In this document: in pieces, positions 21,841-32,873 of the stretch
Numbering within the stretch: position 1 is the first letter of the stretch
Layout of the letters: each line of letters opens with the position of its first letter
Origin: Daphnia pulex
Lineage: Eukaryota > Arthropoda > Branchiopoda > Diplostraca > Daphniidae
Assembly (NCBI RefSeq): GCF_021134715.1
Contig: NC_060025.1
Span: 62,001 to 126,000, forward strand
Direction of reading: 5' to 3'
Length of the DNA: 64,000 nt
Position numbers and translations under genes: made by a program
Notes under the pieces: model-generated
What the model was told of the DNA's origin: nothing
The model's database searches: none
The model's input: only the letters and a program-made list of their open reading frames with translations

Positions 21841-23890
21841 CAATGTAATCCAAGAATTAGCTCAGCATTTCGTTTTTCGCAGCCCTTGTTCGCTTCTATT
21901 TTTATTTACCTCCGCTAACCGCAGAGATATTATCTCGATTAAAGTGAACGTACCTGCTGTCAATCTAACACCGAGATTGACGACGTTAGCGGCATAGCGT
22001 CGTGGGCCGTGAATTCGCCAGTATCGAGTCCGGCGTTGGATCCACGAGATATCCTCAGGGAAGTTGTTGGAGCCCATCCTTTCCGTTGCGGCATTCCGGT
22101 AAACGCGAAAGTCCAGCGCACCGATTATTTTCACTGAAAATGCACTCATGAATATTTCCAAAATTTTAATAAATATGAAATCAAAAGTTTTAAAATCACA
22201 AATAGAATTTGCATGTACTCACACGTATTGCCGGGATACTGGCACGGAATCAAATCGTAAATTGCACTCAATGTTAGTTTGACTGATTATCAGTAAAAGA
22301 TCAGTAAAATTTAATTCGTTTCATTCCTGGGGAGTAAACTGTAGACACTGTGCGTAAAAAATGACACTTGGGAGAAATTAGAAATTAAAATTTTAATCAG
22401 CGATACCTTCACGGTTATAAGTGCAGCAAGATGCTGTGGAGAAGCGGAACAGCCGGTGGTCTTCATTGCGTCGACTTTTTAAATCCAAGAAAATGGCTCA
22501 CCTGAAAATGATGAAACATCCGGCCATGAATAGTATAAATGCTATGGAGAGTGAAATTCTAAACGTCGTCACCACATCTATAAAAGGTTATTCAGTAACA
22601 ACTTACGGGAGACGAAACAGGAGGGTATTATTATGAGTTAGTTGGTCTGCCATTTTCACGAGAACGTTTCCTAGTTCGAGTCTGTCGAAACTTTCCAGTG
22701 GTTTGCAAAGGCATTCACTGGCAAAATATCTGTCTGCATCGTCCAAGGGAGTAAAGGCCATTTTAGATCCTATAAGGAAGCAGATGCTGGTGGTGCTGGA
22801 GAAAAAATAAGTTTAGGAAACATTAACAATAATCAGGATTAGAAGTGAGGAACTCTCTTATCCATACAGGATATAATACGACAAACGGATAATGAGACGG
22901 ATTACTTTTTAGCAAGGCGAGGAGCCGGTCATTTGAATTAAGAAACTTACCTGGTCGTCAGTTGTAGACCATCGAGTCTGAGAACGTTGTTTCCTTAATA
23001 AATCCAGGTTGATATTTCGAGTCCAAAGTGACTGACGCATTGATCCTGAAAATAGCGTCGGTCGATAGGAGGTTTGTCCTACGTAGAAAATAATTAGATG
23101 TTCTGATCATTTACAGTACGTCTATGGCAGATAAAATTGTAACCTACTGATTGAAGTTATTGCAACACACCAGAAGGTAAAATAGAGCTCGATTACACAT
23201 TAGATGTGGACTGTTGTTGTTGGCAATCACATGAGAATAAAAGGGGAGAAACAACCAAATGACTCGCATGATTGTCAACACCAAATAAATATCGCGTTCA
23301 TTTTTAGACTATTAAGAGGAGCAAGGCAAAAAAAAAGGTGAATGGAAACAGATTTGACAAGTCTTGCAGCTTCCACAAGAGATCACTTAAAAACATTTAA
23401 AACGTGCTGGAATTTTTTTAGTTTCAGTCTTCACTGTTTCCACCTTGACATTATCACAATCTTTAGCTACCACGACATGTAAAATTCAAAGTGGAAACAC
23501 GACCCAAAATACTATTACACTGACAAACGTGAAATTACCTTCCAAAAATGTGCCAACGTAGCTCTCCATGTTGTCATTCGAGGGAACGTCTAGTGGACCG
23601 TGCGGTGCTGGGTGAAAGTCGCAGAGATCTCATAGAGTTATTAGAAGAGCACGAACAATCTAATTTAAACCAAGTATTCTCACAACTCTATATCTCCGCC
23701 AGCCTAGATCGATTAATTTTTTCGAGTGAGTCTGGAAGAGTGGAAGTCTATTAATGGAACGTTCTGGGTCGAGGTAGCAAATCCAACTGATCAAATTTCT
23801 AAGCCTGAACTGTTTTACAACACCCCCTGCTAAATAGCCACCGGCACCATAGAGGATGAAAGGAACAAGCGGGAAAGCGGCCATCATGGA
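21840..23890 (-). pseudogene. Unrecognised multi-exon gene, decayed copy a
   Basis: Exon-like pieces on the minus strand recur through the array. Here they include MMAAFPLVPFILYGAGGYLA at 23887 (signal-like start), a short exon MKTTGCSASPQHLAALI near 22480, and NAATERMGSNNFPEDISWIQ to VVNLGVRLTA with donor CAGGTACGTTC at about 21948. The same pieces, in the same order, occur at 30040-31560, 40905-43170, 46940-48730 and 52480-54700. No copy reads through completely. I do not recognise the family; a secreted or membrane protein is suggested by the hydrophobic start. Confidence 0.4.
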
Positions 23891-24369
23891 TTTTATCTAA
23901 CCCTACCTCTTCATTAGAAAAACAAATTATGCATTCACAAAAATTTGAATATTAGAAAGACTTTTGGTTTTGTCAGCATAGATCTTTTTTAAAATTTGAA
24001 TAAATATTGAGGTTTTGCTGCCCCTCTCCCTGAAATACAATAAAGATGCAAATGATTTAGAAAAATTGACTATTAAACATAATTTAGAGCTAAACAATAA
24101 CATGTGTATAGTTCTCGTGTGAAAACAATTAATTTCACGCAAACATGCAGAGCTCATGAAAGAAGAAATAGTTGTGATGCGAATTATAATCAAAGAATTT
24201 CGTGACAGTGGCAGGACCGGCAGCAAGTCAGGACTTGAAATCTTTGGGGATTATCATAGGTTAAAAAACAAAACGATAGGCAACTCTGATTCCCGTTTGT
24301 AAAACGAACATTCAACTGCAGTCCAGCGAAACGTGAAGTATGTTCTATTCTAATAATTAATTCATTACT

Positions 24370-24430
24370 TACGGGCCTGTGCACTCGTCGCCCCAAACTC
24401 CGCCGTCTACTCGTCAGCGCCTGAAAAACG
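24370..24430 (-). pseudogene. Short remnant of the SQVKS-repeat gene
   Basis: CACTCGTCGCCCCAAACTCC and the bases around it match the larger remnants at 32554 and 44024, which in turn match the intact gene near 16980-17010. Only about 60 bases are left. It lies just downstream of hydrolase-like copy A, as in the other units. Confidence 0.35.
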
Positions 24431-24626
24431 TGACACAATTCGCGGGACACATGTCGTCACATACGGTCACATAATTGGTTTGTTTGGTCATTGTGATCGT
24501 TTTTTTTTTAAATTAAAGGCCATTAGTTTCAAAACGAATAAATTTGACAAACGAAACGGCGGGTACGGTACCCAATTCACCGTTTATGTTTAAATACAGC
24601 ATTGCAATACATAGGATATATTTGCG

Positions 24627-25892
24627 TTACTTAGTATGGGCTCTTCTGAGAAAATCGATAATTAGCCTTAATAGTTCAAAAAGACTTTTGGGTTTACGCC
24701 CCAAAACTACTCTGAGATGCTCATCGAATTTTTCGCAATGTGTTCTTGTGACAGATGTAAATTCAACTAAAAAACGATTTAGTTTACCCCTGAATTCACC
24801 TGATAGATAACATTTCATAATGTCGTATGAGATGAGACCCACATAATAGATTACAACTGAAAGGAAAACACCACACGAACTGTGGTGGGCCAATAATATT
24901 AATAATAAAGGGACAATGAAATAATGCAGAATCGATGGGTCATCGATCACTTCATCTTCACCAACAAAATTCCAATAAATGAACACGTTTGGGTAACGCG
25001 TTTCTGGGAAAAAGTAACCGATCAACAACAGAACGAAATATAAAACAAAATAAGACTTCATTCCGCGTATTTCTTTTTCTATTTCGAGTTGACCGGATAT
25101 TATTGGCTGATTAATGAGCTCATCAGTAATAATCAAATACCTTTGGACAACTTCTTTTTCGAACCACGGCACTTTATAAGCAAATTTCTTTGGGATTTTA
25201 CCGGTGAGAAGTGAGTTTGCACACACAGTTGCAAAATATGACATGGGAATTTCTTTTGCATTTTTGGCTTCTTCGTAATTGACGATTGGAATGGGTTGAT
25301 CCGGATGAAGTTTCAGCCAGGCCATTTGGATGAGGTTGAAAGCAAAAGACACACAACTTTGGTGACTGTTGTAGAACGAAGCAGAATCGTCATCTTTGCT
25401 GCTCACTAACTCGGTCACGATCGAGTACTTGGTTTTTGCAAGCGATTTAACCGGTAAATCTTCTATTCGTTCGGCTTCTTCCGGCGTCAGCAATGCTGAC
25501 AGTTGCTTATATTTCTGATACTTCTCCTCACCTTTTGCCAGTGTCACGTCTTCTGGATCGATTTCGTTGTAACGGAGAAATTCCTCAATCTCGGCATTCA
25601 GATCCTCGTTGGAGACTTTGGCTGCGTCGATTTCATGTTCGCAGTCGGGGTCACGGGGTTTGTTGTCTACGTCGCCTTCGTATTCCTTGTCAAGGTCTTG
25701 ATGGAAGACGAGGCATCCCTTGTGCACTTCTATCGCGAATTCGATTCCATCAAAAATTGTCTTGCTGGTTAGCTTTCCATCCTTTTCTAAACAATTAGCC
25801 GGCCAAAAACTGACGTAGTACTCGTTGGTAGCGATGCCCACATGCCCTGCCTCGTTCTCTTTACGGGGCATCCAGATCACAATTTTCGGCAT
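24627..25892 (-). CDS. Membrane protein with permuted NlpC/P60- or LRAT-like domain, copy A
   Basis: A single-exon frame of 421 aa. The N-terminal strand PKIVIWMP leads to GHVGIATNEYYVSFWPA with His17. LVFHQDLD follows near residue 61, then an acidic helical insert (KVSNEDLNAEIEEFLRYNEI, LTPEEAERIE), and finally YNSHQSCVSFAFNLIQM with Cys180 at the start of a helix. His before Cys is the order of circularly permuted papain-like enzymes (LRAT, PPPDE, YaeF types). Residues 280-295, 322-338 and 341-356 are hydrophobic membrane segments. All intact copies keep His and Cys, so catalysis is plausible; substrate is unknown. A leader acceptor TTTTCAAAG lies about 30 bases upstream of the ATG. XKR copy 1 lies head to head about 1.8 kb away. 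Confidence 0.6.
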   Translation of the reverse strand: MPKIVIWMPRKENEAGHVGIATNEYYVSFWPANCLEKDGKLTSKTIFDGIEFAIEVHKGCLVFHQDLDKEYEGDVDNKPRDPDCEHEIDAAKVSNEDLNAEIEEFLRYNEIDPEDVTLAKGEEKYQKYKQLSALLTPEEAERIEDLPVKSLAKTKYSIVTELVSSKDDDSASFYNSHQSCVSFAFNLIQMAWLKLHPDQPIPIVNYEEAKNAKEIPMSYFATVCANSLLTGKIPKKFAYKVPWFEKEVVQRYLIITDELINQPIISGQLEIEKEIRGMKSYFVLYFVLLLIGYFFPETRYPNVFIYWNFVGEDEVIDDPSILHYFIVPLLLILLAHHSSCGVFLSVVIYYVGLISYDIMKCYLSGEFRGKLNRFLVEFTSVTRTHCEKFDEHLRVVLGRKPKSLFELLRLIIDFLRRAHTK

Positions 25893-27448
25893 TTTGAAAT
25901 CCTGGTGATGCGGTCAACCTTTGAAAATAAAACAGGATCAGTAAATCGTTCTCAATTAAAAAAAAACATTCCAAAAAATGTGTATTAAATATTTGTTAAA
26001 AGTCAAGCACCGATTCGACTATATATTTAACTTTGGATAAGAGTTTCACTCCATTCAGTTAAAGATGCGATTGAAAAATGTGAAAAATCTCAGTTGGACT
26101 GTAGGAACGACTTACCTAACAAGTAAGCAAAATTTAATGCCGAATTTGACTGAAGTTGATCCTTTTCATATGGGGTAGAGGGATAATACTTTAATTGGGT
26201 ACCAATACCCGCAAATAGGCTTCTGCTTCTGGTTAATTCCCAGCTCAAGCGAGACTGCTAAGTAACTGCTGACAGCAACGAGCAACGCCAACGACTATAG
26301 TTTCCTTAACAGCCAAGTTCCTTCCTCACAGCTTCCATAGAAAAACTTGCTCCGCCCACTTGCGTCACGAACGATTCTAGAAAGAGTTTTGCAAACAATT
26401 AAAGCGACTACAACTATAGTGCCCTAAACTACTCATCGTAATATCATGACACATGCTGCACGCTTTTTTGCTTGGCTGAAAATATGGACGTGATATTTCT
26501 TCATGTCATCCTCTCCCAAATGGCACGGCAAATCTTTCATGGCAAATCAATGCTTGGCAGATGGTCTCTTGCGTTAAAATCAACTGGGTAATTTAGTCAA
26601 GTGTTTCCGAGAAAATGTCGACTGCCATAAAAAGTGAACGTTTTCGACCACTTATCTCAAAACTTTTGCCTGTTTCGATTGCCTGGAAAGTATATAGGAA
26701 ACAATGTCGTGACAGTTTTACGACTTGTTGACACTGCGATGGCCTACACGATACGACGATCGAGCGAAACTAAACCTGGGCATCGAGTCAGCAACATGTT
26801 GGGATTGAGACAGACAGTAATAAAAAACGGGATTGAATGGCGTCTCGTCTGCACGGCGCCCATCGGGCAACACTTTAGTCTAAGAGCTGGGTGCGCCAAC
26901 ATTAAAAATGAGTTGTTTGGATAAGGCCATATTACCGGAGAGTATTGCAGTTGCCGAGTCTGAACAACAACAAATTCCGTTCCACTGTATAGTCGTTCCA
27001 ATAGTTTGATTGGAGAATTTCAACTTTTCAAAAAGTTAACTGACTTGTATGTTTTAGCAACAGTCGGTTGTGTGGTGATGCTTCTAGTTGGGGGAATGCG
27101 CAACGCTAAACTGAAAAGAAATTGCTGGAATCTGGATCAAGTCACGGCAGTCAAAGGGGTATAGGGGGTGGACACGGTTTACCTAACAAGTCTAGAACGA
27201 AGAAAAAACAAGAATAACCAAAAAACATAAATTTTAAACTTGCTCAGCTAACAGTATAAACGCAACAAGAGGCTACGGGCTACGTCACATTCGTTCCAGT
27301 ATATAATCCTATATATATATCTACTGTTTAGTATCTGGCTGGCTACTCCCGGTAAGGCAATCGACAACCAGTGGTCATCACTGTCTTCAATTCCGTCTGA
27401 ACCGCGACCACGTGCGGACAACGAACGATCTCGTCCAATAGTGGAATC
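25893..27448. repeat. Shared upstream flank between hydrolase copy A and XKR copy 1
   Basis: The block at about 26700-26900 (TTGACACTGCGATGGCCT, ACGATACGACGATCGAGCG, AAAAAACGGGATTGAATG) recurs upstream of copies B (35030-35200) and C (37420-37580). A minus-strand TATA-like AAATATATAG sits near 26020. No protein-coding gene is seen, although this is where the divergent promoters should lie. Confidence 0.5.
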
Positions 27449-27457
27449 CAATAAAAG
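27449..27457 (+). promoter_or_regulatory. TATA-like box of XKR copy 1
   Basis: CCAATAAAAG lies about 30 bases before a short non-coding exon with donor CTGTGTAAGT at about 27484. The acceptor is TTGACAG at about 27577. XKR copy 3 has the better ATATAAAAG in the equivalent place (49694). Confidence 0.4.
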
Positions 27458-27671
27458 TTAATCCTGAGAATCAATCAAATCCTGTGTAAGTAAATTAGCC
27501 ACTACTACCGTACTGTATAATACTCATTTGTAAATTTGAAAAAGAAATCAAAACTAAACATTTTGTACCTTGACAGGAATACTTGAGTTAGTCTCTGCTC
27601 TGATTGGCTTGGATAAAAAATCACCAATCATCGCTTGGGTGGATATAATTTGTCTTCTCGTAACTATTAAG

Positions 27672-29279
27672 ATGGGGGCAATTAAAAGAAAAAAGGATCC
27701 TTCAACACAGGAACCTGTAAATTCTCAACCTCCATCACAAGTTGTTGAGTTCGCGCAAAAATGCAAAGAAAATATTGAGATTTCAAGTGTCAATTGGTTG
27801 ATTTTCTTCACTTGTTTTTCATGTTTTTGCTACGTCGGAGACATTTGTTGGGACATTTATTTACTTAATTGCTTTTGGAACACAAAATATTATTGGTATT
27901 TCAGGTGCACATTGGTGTTTTTGATTACGCCAATTGTCGTCATAACATTTAAAAGTTTCTCATTTTACAACAATGGATTTAAAAACACGGATACGCTATT
28001 TGACCACAGACATTCCTTGCCGAAGGAAGAATATAGATTTTCTAACTGGGTAAAGTGGGTCTTGGGTCCCGTGGGCCTTTGTCTCATTCCGAGGTATGTT
28101 CCTAAGCTAATCAATTTTATTACTAAACGACAACATGTAACGGTCATTTGTGGCAAACCTTCACAGGTATTGGGATATAATTAGATATGCCGACAAGGCG
28201 AAACAAGCCAAACTAAAAAATGACGAAAAGCAGTACATGTATTTCGTCGCCATGATTTGGGAAGACGCAGAGTTAGTACAACTGAGCCAGTTTGATTGCT
28301 TCATGGAATCTGCCCCTCAGCTATTGCTTAATCTTTACATGCTGGTAAAAGGCGAATCTGACTTGGGAGGTAATTGTTCTAATGGAACGTTTAAAAATGT
28401 TTCTGCCTGCCAATAGATTAAATTATTTTTTTTTATTAGTCTACACGGCGATTGGTTTCTTGTTCCCCATCATCAGCTTGTCATGGGCAATAGTTTCTTA
28501 TGACAAAAAATGTTGTTTAGTCAAGGGAATCAAACCCGACGAGGGAAACCGACAGGGCCGAATGAGCTTCTTAAATGATGACGCCATTGACTGCTACAAA
28601 ACATTCAATTGGAAAAAGAGAGCCATTCTGTTCTCTGCTCATTTCTTTGGGATAAGTAAATCAAAGCAAAAAAACAAAAGTTGTTTCATTTTGTTAATTT
28701 GTTAATTAATAGTTGCCAGATTCATCGCCTTGAGTTTGTTTACGTCTGTTTTCGGTTGGATTGTTTGGCCGGCCTGCCTAGCCCACCTAATGCCAATTTT
28801 CTTTTGGCACCGGAATGAAAATTACGGTTTCATGGACTCGCTGAGATTGTCATTTCTCCACGTTTTTGCCTACTTGTACCCCGCAGAAAAGGTGTCTGAT
28901 CAAAAGAAACACCCCCGTTTCTCACCTGTCGTCTATCAGACTGTGAGTTAACAACTCTTGAATTACAAACGTTATGCTGCCTTTGACTTGATTAACTTAA
29001 CGCTTTGATATGTTCATTTAGGTCTGCATCTGCGAGAATCTGTTTCTCATGTTACTTTGGAGCCGAAGTTTCATCAAATCCGACGAGGGGATCAATCTTG
29101 GAATCTCATCCATTCAATTCTATCCTTGGAATGATTGGAAATTCTCCTTCCCCTGGATCGCCCAAATTTTGATGTTTATTTCAAGTTTCATTTCGTTTCG
29201 GTTGCTTAACAAACATCAAAAAACTTTTGTCCGTGTCACTCGTGTCAGTTCTGTCCCTTCCATCCAAATCCAAGAGTAA
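27672..29279 (+). CDS. XK-related (XKR) membrane protein, copy 1
   Basis: Five exons (27672-28093, 28167-28369, 28440-28655, 28713-28942, 29022-29279) join in phase for 442 aa. The start MGAIKRKKDPS matches copies 2 and 3. Exon 2 carries FMESAPQLLLNLYM, the hallmark of the XK-related family, at about residue 187. Other conserved pieces are NWLIFFTCFSCFCYVG, CTLVFLITPIVVITFKSF, LRLSFLHVFAYLYPAEK and ICENLFLMLLWSRSF. Eight to ten hydrophobic segments are visible. Family members such as XKR8 and CED-8 expose phosphatidylserine after caspase cleavage; others have unknown roles. The third donor is ATAAGTAAAT where the other copies have ATAGGTAAA. The gene looks intact. Confidence 0.85.
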
Positions 29280-29952
29280 CCTTTTTAAACGGTCTTTATC
29301 GCTATTCTGGCAAAATATAAACAAATGTCTATCTCATTCTCATTTCTAAACTAGCCTTCCGTCCTATATGAGCTCTACGTATAGAGGCCGTACAAAAATG
29401 AAAAGTCACGGTCTCTCGGCTAAATGGGTCTCACGCTCGATTCGGAAGCTATACAAGGCTTCAGTGCCAGCTTGCAGATAATAAACTAAATACTTGATTC
29501 GGTTTCGATTCAAAATTCTATTAGAAATCAACGCATTTAAAAATGAATTAACTAGTTATAAAAGTAACCCTGAATTTCTAACAATGGAATCTGCCAACAA
29601 AGCATTTAACATAGACTATACTTTCTCTATTAACGATCATCTGTCAAGCATCATCAACTCCAAAAGATCGTGGAAATTGAGAGGCCCAATTGTTGGTGAA
29701 TTGAATGGAAAACCTTTCCCTTGCTCTATCTGCGTGACTTGCAAAATAAACGATGCTACAACCTGGCAGAATCTAACACCAATTTCACACGCCAGTTCAA
29801 CCCACTTTCCCGCTGGGCCACACAAGAAAATAGATAATTGGCAAGACTCACCGAATGAAGAGTTTGACGGATAGATGGCAACGGTCCCACATTCACGATA
29901 CTGTACGATCCTGCTCGACTGTCATGGTGCATCTGGATTGGTAAGACGGTCA

Positions 29953-30018
29953 GGGGGCACCCGGGATTGAAAAGGGTTCAATCCGGTTGGATGCTCTATC
30001 ACTGAGCTATATGCCCCC
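29953..30018 (-). pseudogene. tRNA-Cys-like remnant
   Basis: The minus strand starts GGGGGCATATAGCTCAGTGA, continues TAGAGCATCC, and ends TCAATCCCGGGTGCCCCC. The acceptor stem, D arm and T arm are recognisable, but the anticodon arm is deleted or scrambled and two extra bases sit after the acceptor strand. It corresponds to the remnants at 21533 and 52396. Confidence 0.6.
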
Positions 30019-30037
30019 TGTCACTGGGGGCATATAG
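30007..30037. repeat. Perfect 12-bp inverted repeat
   Basis: CTATATGCCCCC at 30007-30018 and GGGGGCATATAG at 30026-30037 flank a 7-base loop (TGTCACT). The right arm is an inverted copy of the tRNA acceptor/D-arm start. The equivalent site at 52458 lacks the second arm. Confidence 0.85.
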
Positions 30038-30039
30038 GC

Positions 30040-31554
30040 TGCGCTGTGTAGAGTCCAGGGTTGGATCCACGGGAAATCCTCCGATCAAGAGAAGTTAAAG
30101 CCGATCCTATCGCACGCAAAAATCCAGCACACTGCTTATTATCATAATCTAAATAAATATGAAATCAAAAGGTTTTAAATTAGGCTACATTGAGAGTTTC
30201 TTGTACTCAAACGTATCGCCGAGAGGCCACGGAATTCAATCGTAAATTACACTCGATGTTGTGTTAAGTATTACTGGTTGCAGTAAACGATGAAAACAGA
30301 CTGAATTCTTTCCTGGGGAGTACAGACTGTAGACGCTGGCCGTAATAAATGATACATAGGAAATATTAGAAAGCTTAGTTGAATCAACAATACCTTCACG
30401 GTAATAAATGCAGCAAGATGCAACTGCTGTGAATCGGCAGTCGGTGACTTTCATGGCGTCCTTCTCGACTTTTTTAATCCAAGAAGAGAGCTCACCTGAA
30501 AATGATGAAAAATCTGTTCATGAATGGTTTAAGAAATTATCTGGATAGTTTAAATATTGCCACCTCATCTATAAAAAGGTCATCAGTAAAAACTTACAGG
30601 AGACGAAACATTATGAACTAGTTGGTCTGCCATTTTCACGAGAACGTTATTTCCTAGTTTGAGTCTGTCGAAACCCTCAAGTGGGTTGTAGAGGCATTCA
30701 GTGGCAAAATATCTTTCTACACACCATCCGAATGAGTAAGGGCCCATTTTAGATCCTATTTGGTCGTTGGGAGGTTGGTCCTATGTAGAAAAAAATCAGG
30801 TTTCACGATCAATTACGTCGATTACAGATGACATTTTAACTTACTGATTGAAACAATTGCTGCACGCCGGAAGGTAATATACAGAGCCGAGTTACTCAGT
30901 AGATTTGCTGCTGTTGACATCACGAGAATAAAACAGGGAGATATTCTAAACCTAAATAAAAAACCCACAGGTTAACACCAAATTATTGTGTTCATTTATA
31001 GACTAGGACCTAGGAGGAGCAAGGCAGAACGCTAAGTCTTCCAATGTCACAATAAAACACTTAAAAACATTCGAAAGTGCTGGATTCTATTAAGTTTCAG
31101 TTTGAACTATTTCGACCTTGGCATTATCACAATCTTAAAGCTACCACGCCAAGTAAAATTCAAAGTGAAACCAACGCAAGATATAATATTACACTTACAG
31201 ACGTGTTACCTTTCAAAAAATGTGCAAACGTGGCTCTCCTTCCTGTTGTTACACCAGAGGCTTTGTCTAGTGGACCCAGGTGTAGGTCCCTAATGAGCTG
31301 AAAGTGATTAAAAAGGGCATAATTTAAACCAAGTATTCTCACAGATCATTCTCTATCTCTACCTAGATCAATAATTTACTATTCTTGCACTGATCTGATC
31401 CTGCAGATGGAACGTCCCAGGTCGAAGTGGCAGGTCCAGCTGCCAACAATTGACTGTTGGTATGACAACGCCACCTGTCGCTGAGAAAATCCACCGGCAC
31501 TAATAAAAGGATGAAAGGAACAGAATAAGCGGGAAAGCGCCAAGCGGCCATCAT
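30040..31554 (-). pseudogene. Unrecognised multi-exon gene, decayed copy b
   Basis: The signal-like start MMAAWRFPAYSVPFILLLVP at 31554 runs open to 31363 and is nearly identical to copy c (43166-42972). A short exon MKVTDCRFTAVASCC at 30454 ends near the donor GAAGGTATTG. The downstream exon (about 30060-30130) has stops in all likely frames. The layout equals copy a. Read as a decayed gene with a recently homogenised first exon. Confidence 0.4.
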
Positions 31555-32339
31555 GGATTTTATCTAACCCTTCCTCTTCATTAGAAAACAAATTATGCAT
31601 GCACAAAAGTTGGAAAGAAAGACTTTTGGTTTTTGTCAGCATTTTTTAATTTGAATAAAAGTTGACGTTGTTGAATAAAAGTTGACGTTGTCACCCCTCT
31701 CCCTAAAATACACTAAAGATGCAATAATATTAAAAATTCGACGGGGTGTTACTGTAGAAAAATTTTTTAAATAGTTAAACAAAGTCCAGGCCTATAATTT
31801 TCATGCGAAAACCATCCATTTCACGCAAACAAGTAGGGCACAACTGGGCACACGACTACCTAGCATGAAAGGAAATATAATCCTAATCAAAGGATTTCGT
31901 GACAGCGCATGCAGTGGCAGGATTGGCAATGGCAGCAATTGAGGATCTGGAATCTGAACTTTGGGATTGTGATGTGTTATAATAAAACGATACGTTTAAA
32001 ACGGAATCGGTGTTTGAATTTCAGCCCAGCAAAATGTGAACCACGTTCTATTAAACGACATCTCGCATTGACAAGAACTGACAATATTGCGGAATTCACT
32101 AATACCTGCACAGTTTATGAACTGCCAACTGCCGGACTTGTTCATCCCGTCATCTGTCGAGTTTTTCTGGTTGGAGTCGTCGCTGCATGCAGACGGACAT
32201 TTGGTATTTGATGTGTTGGTCAATCGTAATTAATAAAAGTAAATAAGTAGTGTAATTAGGAAGAGGAAAAAAAATGTTATAAAATTAGCATCTTGAGTAG
32301 GATGTTCAATCAACTACTCCGTATATGACAATCAGATAT

Positions 32340-32720
32340 TATCCATAGGCAAAACGCCTAGAGCAGCGAGTGAGAGGGACTCTCCAAAATGTCAACTCCA
32401 CAAGTCTGTAAATAAAATTAATTAAAACCATTTAAACACAATCTGACAAGAGAACGAGACAATTTTTGGATAATTGGATTACCTAATTACCTCTGCAAAC
32501 CAATACGCGGTAGCATCCAGTCAGTCCGGCAACGGGTTGTGGGTCTGTACACTCGTTGCCCCAATCTCCGACGATTGCCCAGTGGATGACGCCCTTCACG
32601 TGATCGGAAAATGCCGTCCGTCCGTCCACTTACCCATCACCATATTATATCGCTTTCAAGGCCTTGATCCCGAATCTTATATCTTTTCGTCTTCGTCCAT
32701 CAGTGTAAGCATTTAAAAAT
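32340..32720 (-). pseudogene. Remnant of the SQVKS-repeat gene
   Basis: TAGAGCAGCGAGTGAGAGG, AATGTCAACTCC and CAAGTCTGTAAA match exon 2 and its acceptor in the intact gene (16605-16665). Bases 32580-32620 (AGTGGATGACGCCCTTCACG) match exon 1 near 17005. Most of exon 1 is gone and no frame is kept. It lies just downstream of hydrolase-like copy B. Confidence 0.55.
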
Positions 32721-32873
32721 AAATCCACGTCAGCATCAAAGACGTAATTGATTATTACACAATTTTTCGGAGGACCCCATTCTTCAAGGCTCTATTCAAA
32801 ATTATTAATAGTTTCGGAAGGAATTAAATTGACAAACGAAACGACGGGTACGATATACCCTATTCAATATTTA

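Larger units (their letters stand above)
29280..30040. repeat. Duplicated 3' flank of XKR copy 1
   Basis: Bases 29330-29900 match 51720-52330 and, in part, 55130-55560 and 59190-59560 (CACAGTCTCTCGGCTA type motifs). The flank ends in a tRNA-Cys remnant and a 12-bp hairpin. An open frame at 29494-29874 is not shared intact by the other copies and is not called. Confidence 0.55.

Noticed and set aside
21862-22161. 99-codon minus frame taken as a C-type-lectin-like gene
   Set aside because: WIQRRT and NNFPED looked lectin-like at first, but no cysteine pattern of that fold exists and the copies are decayed. Listed only as an unrecognised exon.
23548-23754. 68-codon plus frame inside decayed copy a
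   Set aside because: Opposite strand to the exon pieces and not conserved in the other decayed copies.
29494-29874. 126-codon plus frame after XKR copy 1
   Set aside because: The same flank after XKR copy 3 (52000-52330) does not keep the frame, so it is not a conserved gene.
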